This document shows, one piece after another, positions 34,457-43,385 of a stretch of DNA of 44,334 nucleotides. This stretch comes from Sorangiineae bacterium NIC37A_2 (lineage in GTDB: Bacteria; Myxococcota_A; Polyangia; Polyangiales; Polyangiaceae), in assembly GCA_002085155.1 (NCBI GenBank), contig NASX01000041.1:1-44334 (forward strand), written 5' to 3'. The stretch's first letter is position 1. Every line of letters begins with the position of its first letter. The position numbers were made by a program, and so were the translations under genes. The notes beneath the pieces are model-generated. The model was not told the origin of the DNA, made no database searches, and was given only the letters and a program-made list of their open reading frames with translations.

Positions 34457-36889
34457 ATGCGTTTCGGTCACTTCGACGACGACAACAAAGAGTACGTCAT
34501 CACCACTCCGAAGACCCCGTACCCCTGGATCAACTACCTCGGTTCGGAGCAGTTCTTCGGTCTCGTCTCCAATCAGGCGGGCGGCTATTGCTTCTACCGG
34601 GACGCCAAGCTCCGTCGTCTGACCCGTTACCGGTACAATAACGTTCCGACGGACGATGGTGGGCGCTACTTCTACGTGAAGGAAGGCGACACCGTGTGGA
34701 ACCCCTCCTGGGGCCCGGTGAAGACCGATCTCGACTCCTACGAGTGCCGCCACGGCCTCGGCTACTCACGCATCACTGGCAAGAAGAACGGCCTCTCCGT
34801 TTCGACGCTGTTCTTCGTCCCCGTGGGTAAGACCTGCGAGGTTCACTCGGTCACCCTGAAGAACGAATCGTCCGAGAAAAAGCGCTTCCAGCTCTATTCT
34901 TTCCTCGAGTGGTGCCTCTGGAACGCCGAGGACGACATGACCAACTTCCAGCGGAACTTCTCGACCGGTGAGGTCGAGATCGCGGACGGCGGTCAGACCC
35001 TCTACCACAAGACCGAGTTCAAAGAGCGCCGGAACCACTACGCGTTTTACCATGTCAACGCGCCGGTCGTCGGGTACGACACGGATCGCGAGACCTTCCT
35101 CGGCCTCTACAATGGCTTCCACGAGCCCCAGGTCGTGCTCGAGGGCAAGAGCCGCAATTCGAAGGCTGCTGGCTGGTCGCCGGTTGCATCCCACTGCCTC
35201 GAGATCGAGCTCGCTCCGGGCGAAGAGAAACACCTGTCTTTCGTCCTCGGCTACATCGAGGTCCCCAAGGATCAGAAATGGGAGTCGAAGGGCGTCATCA
35301 ACAAGAAGCCGGCCAAGGAGCTCATCGCTGAGCTCGACTCGAAGGAGAAGGTCGACGCGGCTCTGGCTCAGCTGAACAGCTACTGGAACAACCTGCTCTC
35401 CGGTTACTCGCTGAAATCGAGCGAAGAGAAGCTCGACCGCATGGTGAACATCTGGAACCAGTACCAGTGTATGGTCACCTTCAACATGTCGCGCTCCGCT
35501 TCGTTCTTCGAGAGCGGCATCGGACGCGGCATGGGCTTCCGCGACTCGAACCAGGACCTGCTCGGCTTCGTGCACCTGATTCCCGAGCGCGCTCGTGAGC
35601 GTATTCTCGACATCGCAGCCACCCAGTTCGAGGACGGCAGCGCCTATCACCAGTACCAGCCCCTGACCAAGCGCGGCAACAACGCGATCGGCAGCGGCTT
35701 CAACGACGATCCGCTCTGGCTCATCCTCGGCGTCGCCGCTTACATCAAGGAGACCGGCGACTTTTCGATCCTCGACGAGCAGGTTCCGTTCGACAACGAC
35801 GAGTCGAAGGCGAAGAGCCTGCTTGAGCACTGCAAGCGCTCCTTCGACCACGTTCTGAACAACCTCGGTCCGAACGGCCTCCCGCTCATTGGGCGCGCCG
35901 ACTGGAACGACTGCTTGAACCTGAATTGCTTCAGCGACACGCCCGGGGAGAGCTTCCAGACCACGGAGAACCGTGAAGGGCGCACCGCCGAGTCGATCTT
36001 CATCGCCGGCATGTTCGTCTCGATCGGTCCGATGTACGCGGACATGGCTGAGCGTAAGGGCGACAAGGCGGAAGCCGAGCGCGTCCGCGCCGAGGTCGCC
36101 AAGATGGAGAAGGTCGTGCTCGACAAGGGATGGGACGGAGAGTGGTTCCTCCGCGCTTATGACTTCTTCGGCAAGAAGGTCGGGTCCAAGGAGAACAAAG
36201 AGGCCAAGATCTTCATCGAGCCCCAGGGTTACTGCGTCATGGCGGGCATCGGCGTGAAGACGGGCCATGCCATCAAGGCGCTCGACTCCGTCAAGGAGTA
36301 CCTCGACTGCCCCTACGGCATCGTTTTGAACAACCCCGCTTTCACCGAGTACGTCATCGAGTACGGAGAGATCTCGACGTACCCCGCCGGGTACAAGGAA
36401 AACGCTGGCATCTTCTGCCACAACAATCCCTGGATCATGATCGCGGAGACTGTCGTCGGACGGCCCGAGCGCGCTTGGGAGTATTACCGGAAGATCTGCC
36501 CCTCCTATCTCGAGGACATCAGCGATCTTCACCGCACCGAGCCCTACGTCTACGCCCAGATGATCGCGGGCAAGGACGCAGTGAAGCCTGGTGAGGCGAA
36601 GAACAGCTGGCTCACGGGTACGGGCTCTTGGAACTTCGTGGCCATCAGCCAGTACCTGCTCGGCGTCCGTCCGGAGTGGGATGGCCTCGTTGTGCAGCCC
36701 TGCATGACCAAGGAGGTCCCGAGCTACGAGGTGACCCGACGTGCCCGCGGCGCGATCTACAAGATCACCGTGAAGAACTCGGGTTCGGCCGGTCCCGCCA
36801 AGCTGACGGTCGACGGCAAACCCATCGAGGGGAACCTCGTGCCCTACGCTCCGGCCGGATCGGTCGTGAACGTGTACTGCGAGGTCTAA
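34457..36889 (+). CDS. Cellobiose phosphorylase (GH94)
   Basis: The 810-residue protein has no signal peptide, so it is cytosolic. GH94 cellobiose phosphorylase splits cellobiose with phosphate to glucose 1-phosphate and glucose, saving ATP. Family marks are the N-terminal [50 protein letters not shown] and the catalytic block [11 protein letters not shown], with the acid Asp485. Length is normal. I chose ATG 34457 after a purine-rich stretch; upstream frame has no similarity. It would use the cellobiose made by the GH9 enzymes 6-11 kb away, though no transporter is linked in an operon. Codon use is the most biased in the window, pointing to high expression. Confidence 0.95.
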   Translation: MRFGHFDDDNKEYVITTPKTPYPWINYLGSEQFFGLVSNQAGGYCFYRDAKLRRLTRYRYNNVPTDDGGRYFYVKEGDTVWNPSWGPVKTDLDSYECRHGLGYSRITGKKNGLSVSTLFFVPVGKTCEVHSVTLKNESSEKKRFQLYSFLEWCLWNAEDDMTNFQRNFSTGEVEIADGGQTLYHKTEFKERRNHYAFYHVNAPVVGYDTDRETFLGLYNGFHEPQVVLEGKSRNSKAAGWSPVASHCLEIELAPGEEKHLSFVLGYIEVPKDQKWESKGVINKKPAKELIAELDSKEKVDAALAQLNSYWNNLLSGYSLKSSEEKLDRMVNIWNQYQCMVTFNMSRSASFFESGIGRGMGFRDSNQDLLGFVHLIPERARERILDIAATQFEDGSAYHQYQPLTKRGNNAIGSGFNDDPLWLILGVAAYIKETGDFSILDEQVPFDNDESKAKSLLEHCKRSFDHVLNNLGPNGLPLIGRADWNDCLNLNCFSDTPGESFQTTENREGRTAESIFIAGMFVSIGPMYADMAERKGDKAEAERVRAEVAKMEKVVLDKGWDGEWFLRAYDFFGKKVGSKENKEAKIFIEPQGYCVMAGIGVKTGHAIKALDSVKEYLDCPYGIVLNNPAFTEYVIEYGEISTYPAGYKENAGIFCHNNPWIMIAETVVGRPERAWEYYRKICPSYLEDISDLHRTEPYVYAQMIAGKDAVKPGEAKNSWLTGTGSWNFVAISQYLLGVRPEWDGLVVQPCMTKEVPSYEVTRRARGAIYKITVKNSGSAGPAKLTVDGKPIEGNLVPYAPAGSVVNVYCEV

Positions 36890-36979
36890 CGCGAGGTGTC
36901 GCTCGGGGGACGCGGTCTCCTGGGCGCTTCCTGAAGTCCCGCCACGCAGCCAGAAATGGCTACGACAAGCGGGACCGAG

Positions 36980-37012
36980 AGGGCGGTGAGCGGATCGTTC
37001 GCCGCCCTTTCT
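36980..37012 (+). terminator. Probable terminator after GH94
   Basis: AGGGCGG (36980-36986) pairs with CCGCCCT (37002-37008), followed by TTTCT. It lies 90 bp past the GH94 stop. The U-tract is short. Confidence 0.6.
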
Positions 37013-37143
37013 GCGTCCATCTGTCTCGCCAGACCGAAAATTAGCGTCATCGCAAAAACGGTCGTGGGTGCCGAATTTGTTCCGATTTGACGGTTGCCAT
37101 GCGTGGCCGCTGAAAGCGCTTCGGGCTACACTTTTCATCCATC

Positions 37144-38559
37144 ATGCTTACCTCTCGGACTCCTAGCGCCCGTTCTTTGTTTCGGGCTCTCGCTTATCCA
37201 TCACTTGCAGCTTTTGGAATCATCGCGCTTGCCTGTGGCGCTAGTAAGCCGAGCAGCGGCCCCGGCGGTGATGGGAGCAGTGACCACGGCAGCGATTCCA
37301 GTGATGGTTCGTCGAGCGATGGACAGAATCCGGGGGTAGGGGGAAACAGTTCGGCCAGTGACGGGAACCAGGGCACCGGCTCGAATGGCAGCGGCGCGGG
37401 AAGCTCGGACGACGAAGACTTCGACGATTTGATCATCGGCGGCGGCGGCAAGGGAACTTACGTCCCGCCGGAGGAAGAGGAGTTCTGCGACAGCGTTGCG
37501 GTGAGCTTCGTTCCGAAGACCCCGACGGTTTATGTGCTCGTGGATCGGTCGAAGAGCATGTTCGAGGCCACCGACTTCTGGGGCAAGCTGAAGACGGCCG
37601 TGCTTCCCGTGCTCCAAGAGCTGCAGGACGACGTACGGCTTGGATTCGGGGCGTACACCGGAACGAGCAACGCGATGTGTGAGGGGCTCACGCCCGGCGC
37701 CCCGATCGGCCTGAACAACTACAGCGCCATCGAGACCGCGTACAACGCCCTTTCCTGGGAAGGTTCTGGCGAAACGCCGACGCCGCAGGCGATCGAGCAA
37801 GCGCGAGACCTCCTGCTCCAGGATCGTGCCGCCATGGGAGCGTCGGCCGGCGATTACTACATCCTCCTGGTCACGGACGGCGATCCTGACTTCTGCGACA
37901 ACCCGAACCCGATCTGTCCTGCGGACGTACTCGTCGCAACGCTGCAACAGACCGCAGCGCAAGGTGTTCGGACTCTCGTGTTCGGGATCGATAACCCCTC
38001 GCTGAATGACGACCTGCGGGCGGCCGGGATCTTCGACGTTTACGCGCAGGCCGGCTGGGGTCAGGAGCCGGACTGGGTCGATGGTCTCGAGGTCGGGAAC
38101 TACAACGGCAAGCTGGATGGACAGTGCAAGGGAACGCCTGAATGGCTTGCAGCGCGTACGGCGAACGGGAACGCACCTGCGGCGGCGGATTGCAGTCCTC
38201 AGCCCGCCGAGGGGAACCCCGCCTGCTTCCTGCCCGCCGGAAAGTACAGCGCGGCCGGTGGCACTCAGAAGGCCTTCTTGAACACGGATCCGGCTGCTCT
38301 CGCGGCGGAGATCCGCAGCCGCCTCGAAGCCCTCAAGTCCTGCATCTTCGACCTGAGCCACTCGAACGTCGAAGTGAAGGAAGACAAAGTCGCGACCGGC
38401 CAGATCTATGTAAACGAGGAGCTCATCCCGAGCACCGACTGGCGCATGAACGATCCGACGACTCTCGAGCTCCTCGGCAACGCCTGCGAAACGTGGCTCA
38501 AGCCCGAGGTCACCGAGTTCTTTGCAGGCTTCCCCTGCGACGCGCTGATCATCAAGTGA
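37144..38559 (+). CDS. Von Willebrand A-domain lipoprotein
   Basis: The 471-residue protein has a lipobox (IIALAC, Cys31), an 80-residue Ser/Gly/Asp-rich low-complexity linker, and a VWA domain from about 125. The metal-ion-dependent adhesion site is visible as VDRSKSM (Asp134, Ser136, Ser138) with a later TDGDPD (about 246-251). Several Cys in the C-terminal half suggest disulfides. Such proteins mediate surface adhesion or protein contact. The gene stands alone between GH94 and the Rhs region. A perfect hairpin follows its stop. Confidence 0.85.
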   Translation: MLTSRTPSARSLFRALAYPSLAAFGIIALACGASKPSSGPGGDGSSDHGSDSSDGSSSDGQNPGVGGNSSASDGNQGTGSNGSGAGSSDDEDFDDLIIGGGGKGTYVPPEEEEFCDSVAVSFVPKTPTVYVLVDRSKSMFEATDFWGKLKTAVLPVLQELQDDVRLGFGAYTGTSNAMCEGLTPGAPIGLNNYSAIETAYNALSWEGSGETPTPQAIEQARDLLLQDRAAMGASAGDYYILLVTDGDPDFCDNPNPICPADVLVATLQQTAAQGVRTLVFGIDNPSLNDDLRAAGIFDVYAQAGWGQEPDWVDGLEVGNYNGKLDGQCKGTPEWLAARTANGNAPAAADCSPQPAEGNPACFLPAGKYSAAGGTQKAFLNTDPAALAAEIRSRLEALKSCIFDLSHSNVEVKEDKVATGQIYVNEELIPSTDWRMNDPTTLELLGNACETWLKPEVTEFFAGFPCDALIIK

Positions 38560-38562
38560 GTC

Positions 38563-39891
38563 TTGTGGGTGGGGCGCTTCGCGCCCCACCATGCAGCGCA
38601 GCTCTCACAGAGAGGCCAGAAGACCCGGGAGCTCGCGAATGGAGTTCGGCTGGCTCGCCTCGCTTACGAGGGGACCAGCGAAGTCCCCGAGGTCACCCCG
38701 GGAACAGGCGCGGGCCAAGTCAACGCCAGCGTCTCTCAGGTGCACGTCTTCTTCGAGCTCGGGGACCACCTCGGCTCGACGAGCGTCGTCCTCGACAAAG
38801 CGACGAGCGAGCTCGTCGAACGCTCGACCTTCCAAAGCTATGGAGCGACGGAGAGCGACTACCGCCCCGGCCGCTGGAACGCGTTCCGGGAGGATTATAA
38901 GTTCACGGGGAAGGAGGAAGACGCCGAAGTCGGGCTCACGTACTTCGGGAAGCGGTATCTCAACGCGTATTTGGGGCGCTGGATTTCGGCGGACCCGCTC
39001 GCCATTCACGCGCCGGGTGAGGCGGACCTGAATGTTTATGCGTATGTGAGCGGAGGCATTCTCAAGAATGTGGATCCGCTGGGGCTCGAGGAGGATCAGA
39101 CGCAGAATGCCTCGTTTGAGCCAAACCAGAGTCTTGAAGGCGGCGGGGTTTCGGATGGTACGCACGAGCAAAACCAGAGCTATCTTGAGCCAAGCGGGAG
39201 TGGTCAGGGCTACCTGCAGTCGACTGCGCCAAATTGCTGGGCAGCAGGCTGTCATCCGGTAACGGGGGAGTTTCTCCCGACAGTAGCGGAGCAGACGAGA
39301 CCGAGTGCCGAGACGGCTCGAACCGTCCTGGAGGTTTCGGCAGGTGCCGTGCCTGTGCTGGGGGAAACGGTGGACGTGGCCACGCTGCTGTCGCCAAACT
39401 CCAGCACAACGGAGCGAGTCCTTGCTGGAGTGGGGCTAGTCCTGCCGTTTGTCGGGGGCGCGCTGCTTAGAAGAGCCGCATCTGGCGTTGATGCGGCGAC
39501 CAAAGTGGATAGGGCCGGTGAAGCAACTGCGGAACTTGCAACCAAGGGTGGCGTTGCGTTCAGAGCGATTGATCCGCAGTATGCTCAATCAACGGCCGAG
39601 AACGGCTTCTACTTGTCCGGTGCCCCGGGTCACGGGATATATGCAAACTCGACGATTGAGGGAGCGATCAAAGAGTTTCAGTTTCATGTGCCAGACGTCA
39701 TTCCCGCCGTATTCGAGGTCCGAGTTCCTAGCGGGCTACGACTCCAGATAGACCCGCCTTCTGGCTACTTTAAGCAGCCTCTTCCCTTCACCGAGGGAGC
39801 AAACATTCTCGAAGCGCCATCGGTGCGGGCGCCAGGGACGATCAACCTCCTGATTCGAGATGGTGCGACGCCAGGAGCTAGAGTTCAATGA
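38563..39891 (+). CDS. 5'-truncated Rhs tip with variable C-terminal toxin (end 1)
   Basis: This is the C-terminal end of an Rhs protein. Rhs core is recognisable from about 38631: GDHLGSTSVVLDKA, DYKFTGKEEDAEVGLTYFGKRYLN, LGRWISADPLAIH and the closing motif KNVDPLGLE (to 39090). The rest of the core, about 1000 residues in full-length Rhs, is absent. After it comes a variable part: a Gly/Ser-rich and hydrophobic pretoxin (about 39100-39480), then a ~115-residue end with FRAIDPQYA, GHGIYANSTIEGAI and FEVRVPSGL, which may be an ADP-ribosyltransferase-like toxin; this is a weak guess. A TTG at 38563 is the formal start, but translation may be absent. The stop overlaps the next gene (ATGA), as in toxin-immunity pairs. 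Confidence 0.75.
   Translation: MWVGRFAPHHAAQLSQRGQKTRELANGVRLARLAYEGTSEVPEVTPGTGAGQVNASVSQVHVFFELGDHLGSTSVVLDKATSELVERSTFQSYGATESDYRPGRWNAFREDYKFTGKEEDAEVGLTYFGKRYLNAYLGRWISADPLAIHAPGEADLNVYAYVSGGILKNVDPLGLEEDQTQNASFEPNQSLEGGGVSDGTHEQNQSYLEPSGSGQGYLQSTAPNCWAAGCHPVTGEFLPTVAEQTRPSAETARTVLEVSAGAVPVLGETVDVATLLSPNSSTTERVLAGVGLVLPFVGGALLRRAASGVDAATKVDRAGEATAELATKGGVAFRAIDPQYAQSTAENGFYLSGAPGHGIYANSTIEGAIKEFQFHVPDVIPAVFEVRVPSGLRLQIDPPSGYFKQPLPFTEGANILEAPSVRAPGTINLLIRDGATPGARVQ
38568..38590 (+). terminator. Perfect 10-bp hairpin after the VWA gene
   Basis: GGTGGGGCGC (38568-38577), loop TTC, GCGCCCCACC (38581-38590). It lies 8 nt past the VWA stop. No U-tract follows, so it may be a terminator-like stem or an insertion-site palindrome at the border of the Rhs region. 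Confidence 0.6.
38631..39087 (+). repeat. Direct repeat copy 1 (Rhs core end)
   Basis: This 457-bp stretch matches 41279-41735 without any insertion or deletion (constant offset 2648). About nine in ten bases agree by eye, including a block of about 90 identical bases starting near 38739. Both copies end at the DPLGL motif, after which the toxins diverge completely. Confidence 0.92.
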
Positions 39892-40256
39892 GACGTCGGA
39901 AAGTGCGGTGTTACCGAGCCTTTGCAGAGGGTGCGGGTACGTTCAACAATGAGGTCTTTTACATCGCGACGGAGGGGTATCGCATTGAGCTGGCTTCATG
40001 TACTTGCTGCGGAGAGGTCTTCGCAGTTGATCGTGAGAACAGGAACATTGGAGCACGCGCGCTCAGGGAGGTTTCCGCTTCCGTTGCATGTCCTGGGTGC
40101 GGAACAGTTCTCAGAGATTCGATTTCGGCATATCCGGAAGTCTTTCTCGCCAGGAATGGCAAACTGGGTTGCTTCTCTCCTCCAACCATCATTCCGCCGG
40201 ACGAAGAAAGTGCTGTCATGGAGTTCTGGGCGCTGGAAATCGAGGATTTCGTATGA
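39888..40256 (+). CDS. Probable immunity protein 1 with zinc-ribbon-like Cys motifs
   Basis: This 122-residue protein starts inside the stop codon of the first Rhs toxin (ATGA), the usual arrangement of a toxin and its immunity protein. It contains CTCCGE (38-43) and CPGCG (68-72), a CxxC...CxxC pattern likely to bind zinc. It has no signal peptide, so it acts in the cytoplasm where the incoming toxin would act. Base composition is lower in GC than the housekeeping genes, as is common for Rhs tips. I do not recognise a named immunity family. Confidence 0.7.
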   Translation: MRRRKVRCYRAFAEGAGTFNNEVFYIATEGYRIELASCTCCGEVFAVDRENRNIGARALREVSASVACPGCGTVLRDSISAYPEVFLARNGKLGCFSPPTIIPPDEESAVMEFWALEIEDFV

Positions 40257-40305
40257 ACCGAGGCTGTCTTCTTCGGGTGGGAGCCATTGAGTCGAAGGAT
40301 GGCAA

Positions 40306-40333
40306 GGCAATCTTCTGTCACGGAGAGATTGCC
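40306..40333. other. Inverted repeat between immunity gene and IS remnant
   Basis: GGCAATCT (40306-40313) and AGATTGCC (40326-40333) form a perfect 8-bp stem. It abuts the sequence AGAGCACGTTTCAAAA (40335-40350), which looks like one terminal inverted repeat of the IS. It could terminate the immunity transcript. Confidence 0.5.
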
Positions 40334-40344
40334 TAGAGCACGTT

Positions 40345-40795
40345 TCAAAAATGGCGAAGCATGATGACGGCGCAGGCAAGTCGTAAGAAGCCTAGAAAGT
40401 TCGACGACTTGTATTCCCAGCGAGTGGCGATGCGGCGGAAGCGTTTCAGCCAAGCAAAGAGTCTTTCGACCTTCCACCGACGCCGGTGGCGCCGAAGAGG
40501 CCTGCCATCCTGAAATCGACCACTTGTGGATCTCACAGGGGCGATGAGCTCGATGTTTCTTTCTTCTTTGAGGCGCAGCGCGAGGGGTGAACTGTCCCAA
40601 GCTTTGTCACCGATCAGTCGAGGGGGGAGTTCATCGACGAACGCAGCATCGAGAGTTCGCTCGGTGAGAACGACGTCGTGTCGGTTTCCTCCAGCAATAG
40701 CGATAGCGAGTGGAAGACCATCACGATCTGCAATTGCCATGATCTTGGTTGCCTTGCCTGGCGTCGAGCGAAAGCAAATGTATCATCGACCAATC
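40345..40795 (-). pseudogene. IS5-family transposase remnant
   Basis: The intact part (40345-40740) gives the C-terminal half of a DDE transposase: KIMAIADRDGLPLAI, GDKAWDS and the final Glu block ERLFAWLKRFRRIATRWE. Upstream, STPGKATK continues the same frame to about 40763, then a frameshift joins it to VDDTFAFARR, which resembles the VDGTFAPAKKGG motif of this family. The N-terminal part and the second end of the element are missing. The remnant ends at about 40800, exactly where the ~100-bp stem-loop repeat starts. It is not a functional IS. Confidence 0.8.
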
Positions 40796-40800
40796 TCGGG

Positions 40801-40900
40801 GCCAGCGAGCACGGGTAAGAGGGACCCTTGCCGCGCGCACCGCAGGGAGCACGGCAAGGAGTGAAGCCGAGCTCACCCGCGGGGGAGCCTTCAGAGACGA
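40801..40900 (+). repeat. ~100-bp stem-loop repeat, copy A
   Basis: Matches 43940-44040 almost without gaps (one base difference in length, about 75-80 % by eye). It contains an inverted repeat CCTTGCCG (40826-40833) / CGGCAAGG (40852-40859). Its second half encodes SEAELTRGGAFRDD in the Rhs frame. It marks the border between the IS remnant and Rhs end 2. Confidence 0.75.
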
Positions 40901-41278
40901 CGCCGGGCACATGGTCCGAATGGATCTCGCGCGGAGCGGTCCATGTTTGCCCGTGGGCGCGACGTGCAGTCAGCGGTTCGCGTACGAGTGGGACGAGGTC
41001 GGGCGCCTCGGCCGAGCGCGCCGCTGGGACACGGCTCCGGGCGCGAGCATCGACGATCCGCTCCCTGGGGGCACACCCGCCGCCGATCTCCGGTACACCT
41101 ACGACGCAGGCGACCAGCGCGTCATCAAGCACGCAGTAGACACGAGCGGCGAGAGCTTCACGCTGTACGTCTTCGCGTCTCTCGAGCTCCGGCGGAGCCA
41201 GTTCGGGACGGACTACTCTGACACTGGCAGCGGCCCTGCGGATTACGAAGCGAGCGTTTTCACCGTCGTTCGGTACCT

Positions 41279-41735
41279 GCTCGCGAATGGCGTCCGCCTC
41301 GCGCGCCTCGCTTACGAAGGAATGAGCGAAGTTCCCGAGGTCGCGACTGGCACCGGCGCGGGCCAAGTCAACGCGAGCGTCTCCCAGGTGCACGTCTTCT
41401 TCGAGCTCGGGGACCACCTCGGCTCGACGAGCGTCGTCCTCGACAAAGCGACGAGCGAGCTCGTCGAACGCTCGACGTTCCAAGGCTACGGCGCGACCGA
41501 GAGCGACTACCGCCCAGGACGCTGGAACGCGTTCCGAGAGGATTATAGGTTCACGGGGAAGGAAGAAGACGCTGAGGTCGGGCTCACCTACTTCGGGAAG
41601 CGATACCTCAACGCGTACCTAGGAAGGTGGATTTCGGCGGACCCGCTCGCCATTCATGCGCCGGGCGAAGCTGACCCGAATGTTTATGCTTATGTGAGCG
41701 GAAGCGTTCTGAAGAATGTGGATCCGTTGGGGCTC
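41279..41735 (+). repeat. Direct repeat copy 2 (Rhs core end)
   Basis: Second copy of the 457-bp repeat at 38631-39087, same orientation, no indels. Recombination between the copies would delete toxin 1, immunity 1 and the IS remnant and put end 1's upstream sequence onto toxin 2. Confidence 0.92.
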
Positions 41736-41929
41736 GAGGAGCAGACCGTAGACGCCGCAAATGCTGGCGGAGCATCGGCTGCGGATCCCGCCGAACACAT
41801 GGGAACGGGGCATGAAGGCGCGTCGTCTGACGGTAGCTACTTAGAGGCTACGTCGGACCCCGAAGCCGCCCGTGAGGGTGTCGCTGCCGGCGCTGGTTTT
41901 GCTGGGCTTGCGCTGTGTGCGGTTGCGTC

Positions 41930-41936
41930 GGGGGGG
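41930..41936 (+). other. Seven-G tract causing the toxin frameshift
   Basis: G7 in the context CGTC-GGGGGGG-AGCG. Loss of one G restores one reading frame from Rhs core through the toxin to 42501. It may be a phase-variable switch, a fixed disabling mutation or a sequencing error. Confidence 0.7.
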
Positions 41937-42503
41937 AGCGTGCATCGCGGGAATGGCAGTGTACACAACGGCAACGCAGGCTACGGCGGACACCCCTGCC
42001 GAGCCGGGTTCGCAAGAGCATGCGGATCGGGCGGACGCGGCGAAATCAAATGCGGCGGCCGTCGCAATTGTTGCACCGATGGCAGCACCGGCCGCAAGGG
42101 CCACGGTAGCGGCGGGGCGGGCGGTAGCGGCGGGGATACGTTCAACAGTTGCGCCTTGGTTGCGGGACTGGGCGCAAAAGTCGGGGCTGCATCGGAGTAA
42201 AGCGATGGCCGGTGTCGAGACAAGCGCGCCGGAAGTGCCGAGTACTGCATCTGCGCCGATGGCTGGCGAGAGCACTGCTCTGGCTACTGTACCAAACTTC
42301 TCGAATCAAGCGGAGGCTGCACGCCACTACGCCAAGCATGTGAAAGGTGTAACGGTGGGATCGAACGGAAGGCTCACCGCGCGACGGGCCGACATGCCTG
42401 AGTTCGGAAGTATGTCGGACTACGTCAAGGCAGCTCGTGAGTTCCATCCCGAGGGCGATGCGGCCGCGCAGCTCAAGTACTTCAACGACCAATTTAAATA
42501 GCT

Positions 42504-42896
42504 ATGACCTACGTTGCAGAACAAGAAGTTGTGCGTAAGCAACTGAACATTCGCGAGACTCCCAGCGAGCTGTTGGAGCTTTGGGAAGGCCACGTTTGTG
42601 CGTGCGAAGGTGGCTACCAATGGGATTATAGCGAATATCTCAACGAGTTGAGGGTTCGAGACGTCTTGGAGGCAATTATGCGTGCTCCCGAACTGGCTAA
42701 ATTTCCGGAGCACGCTGAATTCGAAGGGAGGGTGAACGAAATTGATCGCCGTTTCCGCTCAGTCCTGATGGAGAATGCAAGAGCCACCACAGACGGACCG
42801 TGGTGGCGTATGGGTGTCTTGCGGAAGGCGGGGTCCCCTTATGTCGAATACTGCGCAAAGGCTCTAGGGATCAATGTTGAATCTGTTGACCCATAG
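42504..42896 (+). CDS. Probable immunity protein 2
   Basis: This 130-residue cytoplasmic protein starts 2 bp after the stop of the second Rhs toxin frame. Size and position fit an immunity protein to that toxin. It is mostly helical and acidic, with a Trp/Tyr-rich patch (GGYQWDYSEYLNEL, about 36-49) and no named motif. Visibly lower GC than the flanking Rhs core supports its status as an exchangeable cassette gene. It remains open although the toxin is out of frame, which suggests continued selection or a recent frameshift. Confidence 0.65.
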   Translation: MTYVAEQEVVRKQLNIRETPSELLELWEGHVCACEGGYQWDYSEYLNELRVRDVLEAIMRAPELAKFPEHAEFEGRVNEIDRRFRSVLMENARATTDGPWWRMGVLRKAGSPYVEYCAKALGINVESVDP

Positions 42897-42911
42897 ACAA
42901 AGGATGCAAGG

Positions 42912-43385
42912 ATGGTCATGAGCAAATCCGGTTGGGAGCAGCTTAACTGTCAATATTTCGCCAACGTGTGTCGCCGTGTGCTAGGCGCTCTTCTGGGGGC
43001 TCAAGGGTTCGCCGAAAGAGGCCTGACTCCCGGCGGGGGTGTGATCTTTTCGAAAGGCGACGTGGCCCTTGAGCTCAACTACGATGTGAGCCGTTGCCCA
43101 AGGTATTTTGTTACCGCGTGGTTGAGCTTGGGAGATTGGGTTCATAGAGGAAATGGAGTGCCGCTCTGGTACATGCTGTCCAACGAGCATCCCTACCGTG
43201 AAGGGACTCACTGGAATTTCCACAACGAAGAAGAGCTCTTTCGTGTGCTCAGCGAAGTGAAGGCAGATTTTGTTGAAGCGATTCTGATTCCACTGCTGGA
43301 CAGCCAGGACGCTTTGGAGCGGCTTATTGATCGGTTTCGCCGGGATTCAGCCGTCGGCAAAGTAGGGCCGGGTCAACTCCAATGA
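42912..43385 (+). CDS. Probable immunity-type protein 3
   Basis: This 157-residue protein (155 if ATG 42918 is used; AAGGA at 42908-42912 fits the later start) has no signal peptide and a mixed alpha/beta pattern. Blocks such as DVALELNYDVSRCPRYFVTAWL and GTHWNFHNEEEL recall small immunity proteins that sit in toxin cassettes, but I cannot name a family. It follows immunity 2 by 15 bp and its stop overlaps the next ORF (ATGA). GC is lower than in Rhs core. Confidence 0.6.
   Translation: MVMSKSGWEQLNCQYFANVCRRVLGALLGAQGFAERGLTPGGGVIFSKGDVALELNYDVSRCPRYFVTAWLSLGDWVHRGNGVPLWYMLSNEHPYREGTHWNFHNEEELFRVLSEVKADFVEAILIPLLDSQDALERLIDRFRRDSAVGKVGPGQLQ

Larger units (their letters stand above)
40861..42501 (+). 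pseudogene. 5'-truncated Rhs end 2 with frameshifted toxin
   Basis: Rhs core runs in one frame from about 40861 (FAYEWDEVGRLGRARRWD, RYTYDAGDQRVIKHAVD, GDHLGSTSVVLDKA, TYFGKRYLNAYLGRWISADPLAIH) to DPLGLE (41721-41738) and a hydrophobic pretoxin. At a seven-G tract (41930-41936) the frame is lost: the Rhs frame continues as a Gly/Cys-rich tail to 42200, while the natural continuation (GGACIAGMAVYTTATQATAD ...) is in the +1 frame to 42501. With six Gs both parts join. The C-terminus (residues like ARHYAKHVKGV, MPEFGSMSDYVKAAREF) resembles BECR-type RNase toxins, but it is short and this is a weak call. The rest of the Rhs core is missing. Confidence 0.75.

Noticed and set aside
34766-37138. 790-codon open frame on the minus strand
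   Set aside because: Antisense of the GH94 gene, produced by its very biased codon use.
40614-41483. 289-codon minus-strand frame
   Set aside because: It is antisense to Rhs end 2 for most of its length; only its last part touches the frameshifted IS remnant and is covered there.
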